From NCBI GenBank assembly GCA_949288715.1, contig CASELH010000001.1:1-64000 (forward strand): a DNA stretch of 64,000 bases, written 5' to 3'. Each line of letters starts with the position of its first letter. Position 1 is the first letter of the stretch. The translations under genes and the position numbers were made by a program. Below the pieces are notes generated by a model. It had not been told where the DNA came from and made no database searches. It worked only from the letters and a program-made list of their open reading frames with translations. Of this stretch, positions 51,878-60,229 are shown in pieces. The stretch is from an uncultured Bacteroides sp. Its GTDB lineage: Bacteria > Bacteroidota > Bacteroidia > Bacteroidales > Bacteroidaceae.

Positions 51878-53758
51878 TTGGCTGCAGTTAATTCTATACT
51901 CCAGGTTGAGAATCTGACGAAATCTTTCGGAGATTTAGTCTTGTTTGAGCATTTGTCCTTCGGGCTCTCCGAAAGGCAACGGGTGGGGCTTATTGCCAAG
52001 AATGGAAGTGGTAAATCGACTTTGCTGAACATCCTTTCCGGTAAGGAAGGATATGACGAGGGAATCATCTCCATGAAGCGCGACCTGCGCGTAGGCTACT
52101 TGGAGCAGACGCCTTATTATCCGGAAGAGCTGACTGTGCTGGAAGCCTGCTTCTATCACGGCAACTCCATAGTCGACCTTATTAAGGAATACGAGCGCTG
52201 CATGGCGCACCCCGACCACCCGGGGCTGGACGACTTGTTGGTGCGTATGGAGCACGAAAGAGCCTGGGATTATGAGCAGAAAGCCAAACAGATTCTCTCC
52301 AAGCTGAATATACGCGACTTTTCCCAACAAGTAAAGTCGCTTTCCGGCGGGCAGTTGAAGCGGGTAGCTTTGGCTAATGTCTTGATTACAGAGCCCGAAC
52401 TGCTGATTCTGGATGAGCCAACCAATCACCTTGACTTGGAAATGACCGAATGGCTGGAAGAGTACCTAAGGCGCACCAACCTGACTTTGCTGATGGTGAC
52501 GCACGACCGCTATTTCCTCGACCGGGTATGCTCGGAAATCATAGAGATAGACAACAAAGTCCTCTATCAATACAAAGGCAATTACAGCTATTATCTGGAA
52601 AAGCGCCAAGAACGCATTGAGGCAAAAAACGCCGAAATTGCCCGTGCCAACAATCTCTATCGCACTGAACTCGAGTGGATGCGTCGCATGCCGCAAGCCC
52701 GTGGGCATAAGGCCCGATACAGGGAAGAAGCTTTTTATGAACTTGAAAAAGCGGCTAAGCAACACGTCAGCAATGACAACGTAAAATTGGAGGTGAAATC
52801 ATCCTACATAGGCAGCAAGATATTTGAAGCCGACCATCTCTACAAATCATTTGGGTCGCTGAAGATACTGGATGATTTCTCCTACATATTCTCCCGCTAT
52901 GAAAAGATGGGCATTGTGGGAAATAACGGGACAGGGAAATCTACCTTCCTCCGCATCCTGATGGGGAAAGAACAAGCCGATAGCGGCACGCTCGACATCG
53001 GGGAAACAGTGCGTTTCGGCTATTACTCGCAGGAAGGATTGAAATTCGATGAGCAGATGAAGGTGATAGACGCTGTGCAGAACATTGCTGAAGTAATAGA
53101 ATTGGGTAATGGAAAGCGATTGACCGCCAGCCAGTTTCTGCAGCATTTCCTTTTCACGCCGGAGACCCAGCATAGCTATGTGTATAAATTGAGTGGAGGC
53201 GAGCGCAGGCGCTTGTACTTGTGCATAGTGCTGATGCGCAATCCTAACTTCTTAGTCCTCGACGAGCCCACCAACGACCTCGACATCGTAACGCTTAATA
53301 TACTGGAAGAATATCTGCAAGCCTTCAAAGGATGCGTCATTGTAGTGAGTCACGACCGCTATTTCATGGACAAGGTAGTAGACCACCTGCTTATATTCAA
53401 TGGCAATGGCGATATACGCGATTTCCCCGGGAACTACACCCAATACCGCCATTGGAAAGAAGAAAAAGATCGGCGGGAAAAAGAGCAATCGGCCACGGTA
53501 AAGTCTCAAACGTCCGCTCCAATCAAGCCGCGTGAAAATGAAAAACGTCGTTTGTCCTTTAAAGAGCGCCGTGAGTTTGAACAGTTAGAACAAGAAATCA
53601 ATGAATTGGAAGCCGAAAAGAAGGATATTGAAGAAGCCTTGTGCAGTGGCACCTTATCGGTGGATGAACTTACAGAAAAATCGAAACGCTTGCCTCGCCT
53701 CACCGAAATGATTGATGAAAAAACAATGCGTTGGCTTGAATTAAGCGAATGGGCATGA
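51878..53758 (+). CDS. ABC-F family ATPase
   Basis: The 626-residue protein carries two ABC domains and no membrane part. The first has Walker A KNGSGKSTL near residue 40, signature SLSGGQLKRVAL near 155 and Walker B LLILDEPTNHLDL near 175. The linker (about 235-310, basic) precedes the second set, NNGTGKSTF near 350, LSGGERRRLYL near 440 and FLVLDEPTNDLDI near 465. A C-terminal coiled coil (about 555-626) resembles Uup. ABC-F proteins act on ribosomes or DNA junctions. No ATG fits: the in-frame ATG at 51803 lies inside the previous gene, so the TTG at 51878 (LAAVNSILQVENL) is the best start. Confidence 0.9.
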   Translation: MAAVNSILQVENLTKSFGDLVLFEHLSFGLSERQRVGLIAKNGSGKSTLLNILSGKEGYDEGIISMKRDLRVGYLEQTPYYPEELTVLEACFYHGNSIVDLIKEYERCMAHPDHPGLDDLLVRMEHERAWDYEQKAKQILSKLNIRDFSQQVKSLSGGQLKRVALANVLITEPELLILDEPTNHLDLEMTEWLEEYLRRTNLTLLMVTHDRYFLDRVCSEIIEIDNKVLYQYKGNYSYYLEKRQERIEAKNAEIARANNLYRTELEWMRRMPQARGHKARYREEAFYELEKAAKQHVSNDNVKLEVKSSYIGSKIFEADHLYKSFGSLKILDDFSYIFSRYEKMGIVGNNGTGKSTFLRILMGKEQADSGTLDIGETVRFGYYSQEGLKFDEQMKVIDAVQNIAEVIELGNGKRLTASQFLQHFLFTPETQHSYVYKLSGGERRRLYLCIVLMRNPNFLVLDEPTNDLDIVTLNILEEYLQAFKGCVIVVSHDRYFMDKVVDHLLIFNGNGDIRDFPGNYTQYRHWKEEKDRREKEQSATVKSQTSAPIKPRENEKRRLSFKERREFEQLEQEINELEAEKKDIEEALCSGTLSVDELTEKSKRLPRLTEMIDEKTMRWLELSEWA

Positions 53759-53792
53759 TTACGCTGCATGCCCATTCGCTTACCGTATGCAT

Positions 53793-55967
53793 TTACAGCC
53801 CCACTATGTCCATTTCTTTTAAAAGGTGGGAAGCCCCTGCATATTTGTCTATTATAAATAAGGTATAACGGATGTCAACACACGCCGCCCGTTGGGAAGA
53901 CGGACGGAAAGCTATATCGCCGGTCAGGCCTTCATAATTGCGGTCGAATGCCGTCCCTATAAGTTCGCCACGTCCATTAAATACAGGACTGCCGGAGTTT
54001 CCTCCAGTATTATCTGTGTCAACAATGAAGCAAACAGGCATTTCACCATCCTTAGGGCGTGCATAATGCCCATAATCCTTGTCGCGATACAATTGTTTAA
54101 GCTTTTCGGGTACAACGAATTCCCAATTGTCCGGGTCTTCCTTTTCCATCACACCACGTAAGGTTGTGGCATATTCATTGACAATGCCGTCGGCAGGAGA
54201 ATAGGACGCCACCTTGCCATACGTTAAACGAAGGGTGCTGTTGGCATCTGGATAGATAAATTGGCCGTTTTCATGCTTCATGTCCATCATGCCTTTTACC
54301 CAAATCTTATGGGCTTTGTTGTAATCGCGGTTAGCATCGTGCATATCCAGGGCGGTTTTCAATAGCCCGTCAGTTACAGAATATTTGAATAGAACCAGCC
54401 AATCATTGTTTATCTTGTATAAACTGGGCTTACGGATAAATTTGTCAAAGTTGGCTTGGTTACCAAAAATGGAATGCTCGAAGCATGCGTCAATAAACTT
54501 GTCCGTATCCCCCTTAAAACGTTTTTCTATAACTTGGAAGATAGCAATGCGTTGGTCTTGTGGAATATATTGGGTATACAACCGCATCATTTCTTTGCCA
54601 ACCAGCCGTTCCACTTCAGGGAAGGGGACAGAAGCAAAGTAGCGCTCGGCGACAGCCTTTAAGCTATCGGCCGCTTGGCGTATACGTTTCTTGTCTTTCG
54701 TCTTCAAGGCTGTGACCAATCCACTTGTATTGGGAATCTTTAAGAAATCCATGCCATTTACCATTGCTTCCTGAATAGCCTGTTGATGATATAAGGCAGG
54801 GCGGCGTTGTTTCACAATCCGCCGTATGGCATCAAATGCAGCTTGATAAGTGGTGTCACCCAATCGGCGTCCTCGTTCCAACAGCTGTTCTTGCTGCGCT
54901 ATCTTGGTGTCCAATACTTTCAATTTGACAAGTCCTTCGTTCATGCCCAAAGCATTTTTCCAATAGTTGGCGCTTGAGGCATATTTCGCGGCATAATGTA
55001 TGCGTACAGCATCTGAGTTGAGCATTTCTTTCATCAGAATCTTTTGACGGGCATCGCGCACATGGATGCGCATGAAGTTGGTAGTCTGCATGCGTTCTTC
55101 CACTTCATCGCTTATCATATATCGCCAATTGCGTCCGGGAAATCCCATGACGAAGGCAAAGTCTCCTTCAGAATATCCTTGCAAGCTGATGCGCAAAGGG
55201 CGTTTTACGTGTAATGGCATGTTGGTAATGGAGTAGGGGGCAGGTTCTCCATTGGGCTTAGCGTAAATGCGGAATAACGAAAAATCGCCTGTGTGCCGGG
55301 GCCACATCCAGTTGTCTGTATCAGCGCCAAACTTGCCTATGCTGCTTGGCGGTGCGCCCACCATGCGTATATCAGTATAGGTAGTTTTAATGAACAGATA
55401 ATATTTGTTGCCTCCATAAAAAGCTTTCAGCTCAATGCTTTTGCCTTGAGGCAAGGCAATTCCTTCTACAAGGGCGAAGCGCTGTGCCACTGTCTTTAAA
55501 TAGCTTGGCGATAAGAAATTGGTGCCTTGCGGGTCGGGGTCTTTTGCTAATTGCTCCTGTACAAAGCCGGTGACATCAAGAATCTGGTCAATAATTGTAA
55601 CAGACAGTCCTTTACAAGGCAGTTCTTCCTGGCGCGTCATTGCCCAGAAGCCGTCTGTCAGATAGTCGTGTTCTACGGTAGAATGCTGTTGTATGTATGA
55701 ATACCCGCAATGGTGGTTGGTCAATACCAGTCCTTCACGTGAGATGATTTCGCCCGTACAACCGCCGCCAAAGTGCACTACCGCATCTTTAAGCGATACA
55801 CTATCGGGACTATAAACAGCATCAATAGGAATTTCAAGCCCCATTTCGCGCATCACAGCAGCATTTTGTTCTTTCAGGTCGGTAAGCATCCACATGCCTT
55901 CATCCGCGTGTGCAGGTAGCAGGCAAGCGGTCGCCAAAAGAGTAAATATTAGTTTTTTCTTGTTCAT
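53793..55967 (-). CDS. S46 family dipeptidyl peptidase, DPP11-like
   Basis: The protein has 724 residues from the ATG at 55967, which opens the signal peptide MNKKKLIFTLLATACLLPA. Mature S46 enzymes begin DEGMWML, exactly as seen here. The catalytic His is in LTNHHCGYSYIQ near 85, and the Ser is Ser658 in GGNSGSPVF. Residue 676, 18 positions after the Ser, is Arg (AFDRNYEG); in Porphyromonas gingivalis the equivalent Arg673 of DPP11 gives Asp/Glu specificity at P1, while DPP7 has Gly. The enzyme is therefore predicted to release dipeptides with acidic P1 residues in the periplasm. It is monocistronic with a perfect promoter. Confidence 0.92.
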   Translation of the reverse strand: MNKKKLIFTLLATACLLPAHADEGMWMLTDLKEQNAAVMREMGLEIPIDAVYSPDSVSLKDAVVHFGGGCTGEIISREGLVLTNHHCGYSYIQQHSTVEHDYLTDGFWAMTRQEELPCKGLSVTIIDQILDVTGFVQEQLAKDPDPQGTNFLSPSYLKTVAQRFALVEGIALPQGKSIELKAFYGGNKYYLFIKTTYTDIRMVGAPPSSIGKFGADTDNWMWPRHTGDFSLFRIYAKPNGEPAPYSITNMPLHVKRPLRISLQGYSEGDFAFVMGFPGRNWRYMISDEVEERMQTTNFMRIHVRDARQKILMKEMLNSDAVRIHYAAKYASSANYWKNALGMNEGLVKLKVLDTKIAQQEQLLERGRRLGDTTYQAAFDAIRRIVKQRRPALYHQQAIQEAMVNGMDFLKIPNTSGLVTALKTKDKKRIRQAADSLKAVAERYFASVPFPEVERLVGKEMMRLYTQYIPQDQRIAIFQVIEKRFKGDTDKFIDACFEHSIFGNQANFDKFIRKPSLYKINNDWLVLFKYSVTDGLLKTALDMHDANRDYNKAHKIWVKGMMDMKHENGQFIYPDANSTLRLTYGKVASYSPADGIVNEYATTLRGVMEKEDPDNWEFVVPEKLKQLYRDKDYGHYARPKDGEMPVCFIVDTDNTGGNSGSPVFNGRGELIGTAFDRNYEGLTGDIAFRPSSQRAACVDIRYTLFIIDKYAGASHLLKEMDIVGL

Positions 55968-55996
55968 ATAGGTTTGGAATATTATATGTTTCCATG

Positions 55997-56027
55997 CAAA
56001 GGTAAACAAAATTCTTTTACTTGCAAA
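55997..56027 (-). promoter_or_regulatory. Full promoter of the S46 peptidase gene
   Basis: On the minus strand TTTG (56027-56024) and TACCTTTG (56004-55997) are 19 bp apart, and the ATG is 29 bp downstream. The -33 element lies only a few bases from the neighbouring terminator. Confidence 0.8.
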
Positions 56028-56033
56028 AAGAAG

Positions 56034-56069
56034 AATCCACCTACATTCAGAGATGAACGCAGGTGGATT
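56034..56069 (-). terminator. Terminator after the etf-acyl-CoA dehydrogenase operon
   Basis: AATCCACCT (56034-56042) pairs perfectly with AGGTGGATT (56061-56069). On the minus strand it is followed by CTTCTTTTT. Confidence 0.8.
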
Positions 56070-56100
56070 TCTTTAGTTTATCAAGCAGCATTGCCTACTT

Positions 56101-57807
56101 TTACTTACGGTAGCAAGCAATGTCTTCTTTCCGGAAATTTTGGATAAAGGCATTGTGCTTCTCCACTTCAGCTTCGGCATAGTTGAGGTATACCTTGGCG
56201 GATTGGGTGAATAATTCCGGCGCGCGGGTGGCATCTTGAATGATAAGGTGCGACATTACGCAATCGGCAGCCATTTCATACAGGCGGCGAGCCATCAGGT
56301 CGTGCAATTCCTGGTCGGCAGCTTCCTTCACCAGGTTGGTGCACGCTTCAAACTTGTCGGTCATAACTTTTACGCGCTCCAACAGGGGCTTCATCTCCTC
56401 CGAGCAAGGAACCTGTTCATAGTCGCGCAGGGTGGCCAAGTAAGCGCCGTTGGTGACATAGCGGATGGCTGCCACCGTTTGCAACTGTGTGGTGCCCTCG
56501 TAGATGCTCGTGATACGGGCGTCACGGTAGATGCGTTGGCAGGCATATTCCAACATAAAGCCGCTTCCGCCGTGCACCTGGATGCAGTCGTAAGCATTTT
56601 GGTTGGCATACTCGGAGTTCATACCCTTGGCCAGCGGGGTGAAGGCATCGGCCAGCTTGGCATATTTCTTTTGCTCTTGCCGCTCCTCAGGTGTCAGTTT
56701 ACGCTCGCGGGCAATGTCGTCCAATGCCTTGTAGATGTCCACATAGCGGGCCGTCTGATAGAGCAAGGCACGTCCGGCATCCAACTTGGCCTTAATGGTA
56801 GAAAGCATATCGTAAACCGCCGGGAACTCGATGATGGCTTTGCCAAACTGTTTGCGGTCTTTAGCATAGGCCAATGCTTCGTTATAGGCAGCTTGGCTCA
56901 AGCCAACGCTTTGTGCGGCGATGCCCAGGCGGGCACCGTTCATCAGAGCCATCACGTATTTGATAAGTCCCAGCTTGCGGTCGCCACACAGTTCGGCACG
57001 GGCGTTTTTGTAAACCAGCTCGCAGGTGGGTGAGCCGTGGATGCCCAGCTTATTTTCAATGCGGCGCACGTTTACCCCCCCATCACGCTTGTCGTAAATG
57101 AACATGGAAAGGCCGCGGCCGTCACGTGTGCCTTCTTCCGAGCGAGCCAAGACGAGGTGCAGGTCGGCATCTCCGTTCGTAATGAAGCGTTTCACTCCGT
57201 TCAGCCTCCAGCACTGGTTGGCTTCGTCGTAGGTGGCTTTCAGCATCACGCTTTGCAGGTCGCTGCCGGCATCCGGTTCCGTCAAGTCCATGGACATGGT
57301 TTCGCCGGCACAAATGCGGGGAATGAAACGGCTGTGCTGGTCTTCGTTGCCGAATTCGTAGAGTGTCTCTATGCAATCTTGCAACGACCAGATGTTGCCA
57401 AACCCGGCATCGGCAGCAGCTACAATCTCGGCGCACATAGTATAAGGCGTAATGGGGAAGTTCAATCCCCCGAAGCGCCTGGGCATAGTCATGCCGTTCA
57501 GCCCGGCCTTCACCATGGCGTCCAGGTTCTGCTTGGTGCCGCTGGCATATTCCACGCGCCCGTTGGCACAATGGGGGCCTTCCTCGTCCACGCCCTCTGC
57601 ATTGGGGGCAATGACCTGTCCGGTGATTTCACCGGTAATCTCCAGCACCTTGTCGTAAGAATCAATGGCATCCGCATAGTCCTGCGGAGCATAATCATAT
57701 TGGTCTTTATCTCGGTATCCGCGTTCCTTAAGCTCGCAGATGCGTTCCATCATCGGGTTGTTCAGATGGTAGCGCAGTTCAGGTATCTCAGTGTAGAAAT
57801 TATCCAT
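56101..57807 (-). CDS. Acyl-CoA dehydrogenase
   Basis: The 568-residue flavoenzyme oxidises acyl-CoA thioesters and passes electrons to ETF. It shows the acyl-CoA dehydrogenase signature SMDLTEPDAGSDLQSVMLKA near residue 170, the FAD-binding middle domain and the C-terminal helical domain with QVHGGSGFMLEYACQRIYRDARITSIYEGTT near 415-445, the family's second signature. The catalytic base is probably the Glu in the IYEGTT stretch or its equivalent. The extra N- and C-terminal helices make it longer than the usual 380 residues, a variant (AidB-like or fadE-type length) common in Bacteroidales. It is the last gene of the etfB-etfA operon, 2 bp after etfA, which supports the electron-transfer pairing. 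The acyl chain specificity is unknown. Confidence 0.9.
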   Translation of the reverse strand: MDNFYTEIPELRYHLNNPMMERICELKERGYRDKDQYDYAPQDYADAIDSYDKVLEITGEITGQVIAPNAEGVDEEGPHCANGRVEYASGTKQNLDAMVKAGLNGMTMPRRFGGLNFPITPYTMCAEIVAAADAGFGNIWSLQDCIETLYEFGNEDQHSRFIPRICAGETMSMDLTEPDAGSDLQSVMLKATYDEANQCWRLNGVKRFITNGDADLHLVLARSEEGTRDGRGLSMFIYDKRDGGVNVRRIENKLGIHGSPTCELVYKNARAELCGDRKLGLIKYVMALMNGARLGIAAQSVGLSQAAYNEALAYAKDRKQFGKAIIEFPAVYDMLSTIKAKLDAGRALLYQTARYVDIYKALDDIARERKLTPEERQEQKKYAKLADAFTPLAKGMNSEYANQNAYDCIQVHGGSGFMLEYACQRIYRDARITSIYEGTTQLQTVAAIRYVTNGAYLATLRDYEQVPCSEEMKPLLERVKVMTDKFEACTNLVKEAADQELHDLMARRLYEMAADCVMSHLIIQDATRAPELFTQSAKVYLNYAEAEVEKHNAFIQNFRKEDIACYRK

Positions 57808-57809
57808 GG

Positions 57810-58829
57810 TTATTTGCTGTGGGATTTATAGTATTTTATCATCTTCGGAATCACTTCTTCAACGGTGCCGTTGATGACGTAATCCGCAATAGTGTTGATG
57901 GGGGCATTCTCATCGCTGTTGATGGAGATGATGATGCCGCTCTCCTGCATGCCGGCTATGTGCTGAATCTGTCCGCTGATGCCGCAAGCAATGTAGAGCT
58001 TGGGACGCACCGTAACGCCTGTCTGCCCTATCTGTCGGTCGTGGTCGGCAAAGCCTGCATCCACGGCGGCACGGCTGGCGCCTACCTCGGCGTGCAGCTC
58101 CTTAGCCAACTCGAACAGCATGTCGAAGCCTTCCTTCGAGCCCATGCCATAGCCGCCGGCCACGATGATGGGCGCGCCCTTCAGGTTGTGCTTGGCCTTT
58201 TCCACATGGCGGTCGATGACCTTCACCACATAATCTGTGTCATGCACATACTTGGCCACGTCGTGGTTGACAACCTCGCCTTGGTAGTTCTCGTCCAGAA
58301 TTTCCTTCTTCATCACGCCCTCGCGCACGGTGGCCATCTGCGGGCGGTGTTCGGGGTTGACAATGGTGGCCACGATGTTTCCGCCGAAGGCCGGACGAAT
58401 CTGATAGAGCAGGTTCTCATACACCTTGCCTTCTTTCTTATCCTCATGGTTGCCTATTTCCAGAGCAGTGCAGTCAGCGGTCAGTCCGCTGGTCAGGGCG
58501 GAGGATACACGGGGGCCAAGGTCGCGGCCGATGACGGTGGCACCCATCAGGCAGATTTGCGGTTTTTCTTCCTTGAATAGGTTGATAAGGATGGACGAGT
58601 GGGGCAGGGAGGTGTAGGGGAACAAGCCCGGTGCGTCGAACACATGCAGCTTGTCCACACCGTAGGGCATCACTTGCTTTTCTATGCCTGCCAGGCCCGA
58701 TCCTGTGGCGATGGCTTCCAGCTGGCAGCCCAATTGGTTGGCCAGCTTGCGGCCCTTGGTCAGCAACTCCAGGCTGACGTCGGCAACGGTAGTGCCTTCT
58801 ATTTCGAGATATACAAATACGTTGTTCAT
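57810..58829 (-). CDS. etfA: Electron transfer flavoprotein subunit alpha
   Basis: The 339-residue FAD-binding subunit shows the ETF-alpha signature near the C-terminus (LYIACGISGQIQHIAGMQESGIIISINSDENAPI at about 267-300). The arginine/serine FAD contact region VGASRAAVDAGFADHDRQIGQTG precedes it. It pairs with EtfB to carry electrons from the acyl-CoA dehydrogenase encoded 2 bp downstream. The Rnf complex encoded at 62469 onward is a possible ultimate partner in the membrane; this link is inferred. Confidence 0.95.
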   Translation of the reverse strand: MNNVFVYLEIEGTTVADVSLELLTKGRKLANQLGCQLEAIATGSGLAGIEKQVMPYGVDKLHVFDAPGLFPYTSLPHSSILINLFKEEKPQICLMGATVIGRDLGPRVSSALTSGLTADCTALEIGNHEDKKEGKVYENLLYQIRPAFGGNIVATIVNPEHRPQMATVREGVMKKEILDENYQGEVVNHDVAKYVHDTDYVVKVIDRHVEKAKHNLKGAPIIVAGGYGMGSKEGFDMLFELAKELHAEVGASRAAVDAGFADHDRQIGQTGVTVRPKLYIACGISGQIQHIAGMQESGIIISINSDENAPINTIADYVINGTVEEVIPKMIKYYKSHSK

Positions 58830-58844
58830 GTTCTTTGAGTTAAG

Positions 58845-58913
58845 AGCTACGAGCTACAAGCTACGAGTAAGTGATTTCTACTACTTGTCGCTTGCAGCTA
58901 TCAACTTGTAGCT
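58845..58913. repeat. 7-bp tandem repeats and inverted repeat between etfB and etfA
   Basis: AGCTACG, AGCTACA and AGCTACG follow one another from 58845, and AGCTACAAG (58852-58860) is complementary to CTTGTAGCT (58905-58913). The fold would sit in the mRNA between two co-transcribed genes and could tune relative expression or mRNA decay. Confidence 0.6.
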
Positions 58914-58917
58914 GAAT

Positions 58918-59811
58918 TTATCCGATGGTATGGTTTTCTAAGAGTTCTACAATCAGGCCTTCCACATCCTGGTCGCTTCCGGTCAGCGTTTTGCTTTCCT
59001 TGGCTTGGAAGGAGATGTTCTGTATGGTCTTCACCTTGGTGGGCGAACCGCTCAGACCACATTGTGCCAGGTCTGCATTGACATCGGCCGTGCTCCACTC
59101 CACGATGTTCAAGTAAGGGCGCTGGTCATACATTTCAGCGTAGGGCAGGGCTGCACCATCCTTGGTGATGGCTGCCTTTTCTTGTGCACCAAGGGCACGT
59201 TTATACTTCTGCACCAGCTTGGCGTTGCGGGGACGACAGGGAGCCGCGCTACCGTTGACGGTGATGACCAGGGGCAGGGGAGCCTCTACGGTTTCCACAC
59301 CGCCGTCGATGTGACGCTTGATGGTGATTTTCTTGCCGGCTTCGTCCACATTCAAGATTTCTTCGGCATAAGTCACCTGGGCCAGCCCCAGCTTCTCGGC
59401 CACTTGCGGGCCTACTTGCGCCGTGTCTCCGTCGATGGCCTGGCGTCCGCCGATGATGATGTCGTATTCGCCAATCTGCCGTATGGCCGTAGCCAGGGCA
59501 TAGCTGGTGGCCAGTGTGTCGGCACCGGCAAAGGCGCGGTCGGTCAGCAGATAGCCGCCATCGGCACCGCGATACAGTCCTTCACGAATGATTTCGGCCG
59601 CGCGCCCCGGTCCCATGGTCAGCATGGTCACGGTAGAGCCCGGGTGTGTCTCCTTCAGCCGCAGGGCCTGCTCCAAGGCATTGAGGTCTTCGGGGTTGAA
59701 GATGGCGGGTAGAGCCGCACGGTTGATTGTGCCGTCGGCCTTCATGGCATCTTTCCCGACGTTGCGTGTGTCGGGCACTTGTTTTGCCAATACTACGATT
59801 TTCAAACTCAT
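58918..59811 (-). CDS. etfB: Electron transfer flavoprotein subunit beta
   Basis: The protein has 297 residues from the ATG at 59811 (MSLKIVVLAKQVPDTRNVG), chosen over far upstream codons because it matches the family start and follows the promoter at 59896. The AMP/FAD-binding motif DTAQVGPQVAEKLGLAQVTY is near 130-150, and the ETF-beta signature is near VETVEAPLPLVITVNGSAAP at 180-200. It is the first gene of the etfB-etfA-acyl-CoA dehydrogenase operon, with an 88-bp gap holding a structured repeat before etfA. Confidence 0.95.
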   Translation of the reverse strand: MSLKIVVLAKQVPDTRNVGKDAMKADGTINRAALPAIFNPEDLNALEQALRLKETHPGSTVTMLTMGPGRAAEIIREGLYRGADGGYLLTDRAFAGADTLATSYALATAIRQIGEYDIIIGGRQAIDGDTAQVGPQVAEKLGLAQVTYAEEILNVDEAGKKITIKRHIDGGVETVEAPLPLVITVNGSAAPCRPRNAKLVQKYKRALGAQEKAAITKDGAALPYAEMYDQRPYLNIVEWSTADVNADLAQCGLSGSPTKVKTIQNISFQAKESKTLTGSDQDVEGLIVELLENHTIG

Positions 59812-59895
59812 GTTGTAATATTTAGAATTAGTATTAGTTTCTTTTTTCCTCCCATCCATGCGGAAGGTATATGTATTCATGTTATTATCAAGGTG

Positions 59896-59926
59896 CAAAG
59901 TTAGAGAAAGAGTTTGGTTTGGCAAG
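59896..59926 (-). promoter_or_regulatory. Promoter of etfB-etfA-acyl-CoA dehydrogenase
   Basis: On the minus strand CTTG (59926-59923) and TAACTTTG (59903-59896) are 19 bp apart, leaving a leader of about 80 nt. Confidence 0.65.
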
Positions 59927-60000
59927 CATTCGAGGCATTTTTTCAAACCGGATGCGTCCAACCAGTTTTTTAATCTGTAGCCGGACGGTGCCTCGCCCTG

Positions 60001-60074
60001 TTTGCTTCGCTTCTCATTCGTACCTCATTCGGTACTCATTCGCTCCTCGTTCGTTCCTATGGAAGCGAAGCAAA
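60001..60074. repeat. Four 11-bp tandem repeats enclosed by a 13-bp inverted repeat
   Basis: TTTGCTTCGCTTC (60001-60013) and GAAGCGAAGCAAA (60062-60074) are perfect complements. Between them lie CTCATTCGTAC, CTCATTCGGTA, CTCATTCGCTC and CTCGTTCGTTC starting at 60013, 60024, 60035 and 60046. The structure lies in the gap between divergent etfB and the DUF3078 gene. Confidence 0.88.
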
Positions 60075-60080
60075 ACCCTC

Positions 60081-60124
60081 GCAAAGGCGGTGCCTTCTCC
60101 TTGCAAAGGCGTTGCCTTGCCCAG
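60081..60124. repeat. Two 22-bp tandem repeats with internal palindromes
   Basis: GCAAAGGCGGTGCCTTCTCCTT (60081-60102 in two parts GCAAAGGCGGT and GCCTTCTCCTT) is followed by a second copy at 60103-60124 and a decayed third (GGAAAAGGCAAAC). Each unit carries AAGGC and GCCTT, so it can form a small hairpin. Confidence 0.8.
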
Positions 60125-60171
60125 GAAAAGGCAAACTATGCGGCTTGGACGAAAAAGATGCAGGTAACAAT

Positions 60172-60202
60172 TTTGCAGCCTTACATATTTAATTTATTTT
60201 TG
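60172..60202 (+). promoter_or_regulatory. Full promoter of the DUF3078 gene
   Basis: TTTG (60172-60175) and TATTTTTG (60195-60202) are 19 bp apart, 27 bp before the ATG at 60230. Confidence 0.8.
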
Positions 60203-60229
60203 CAGGCGAAACATAAACATGGGGCTATT

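Noticed and set aside
60002..60229. Extended N-terminus of the DUF3078 protein
   Set aside because: It would run through the tandem repeats and the promoter; a clean signal peptide begins at 60230.
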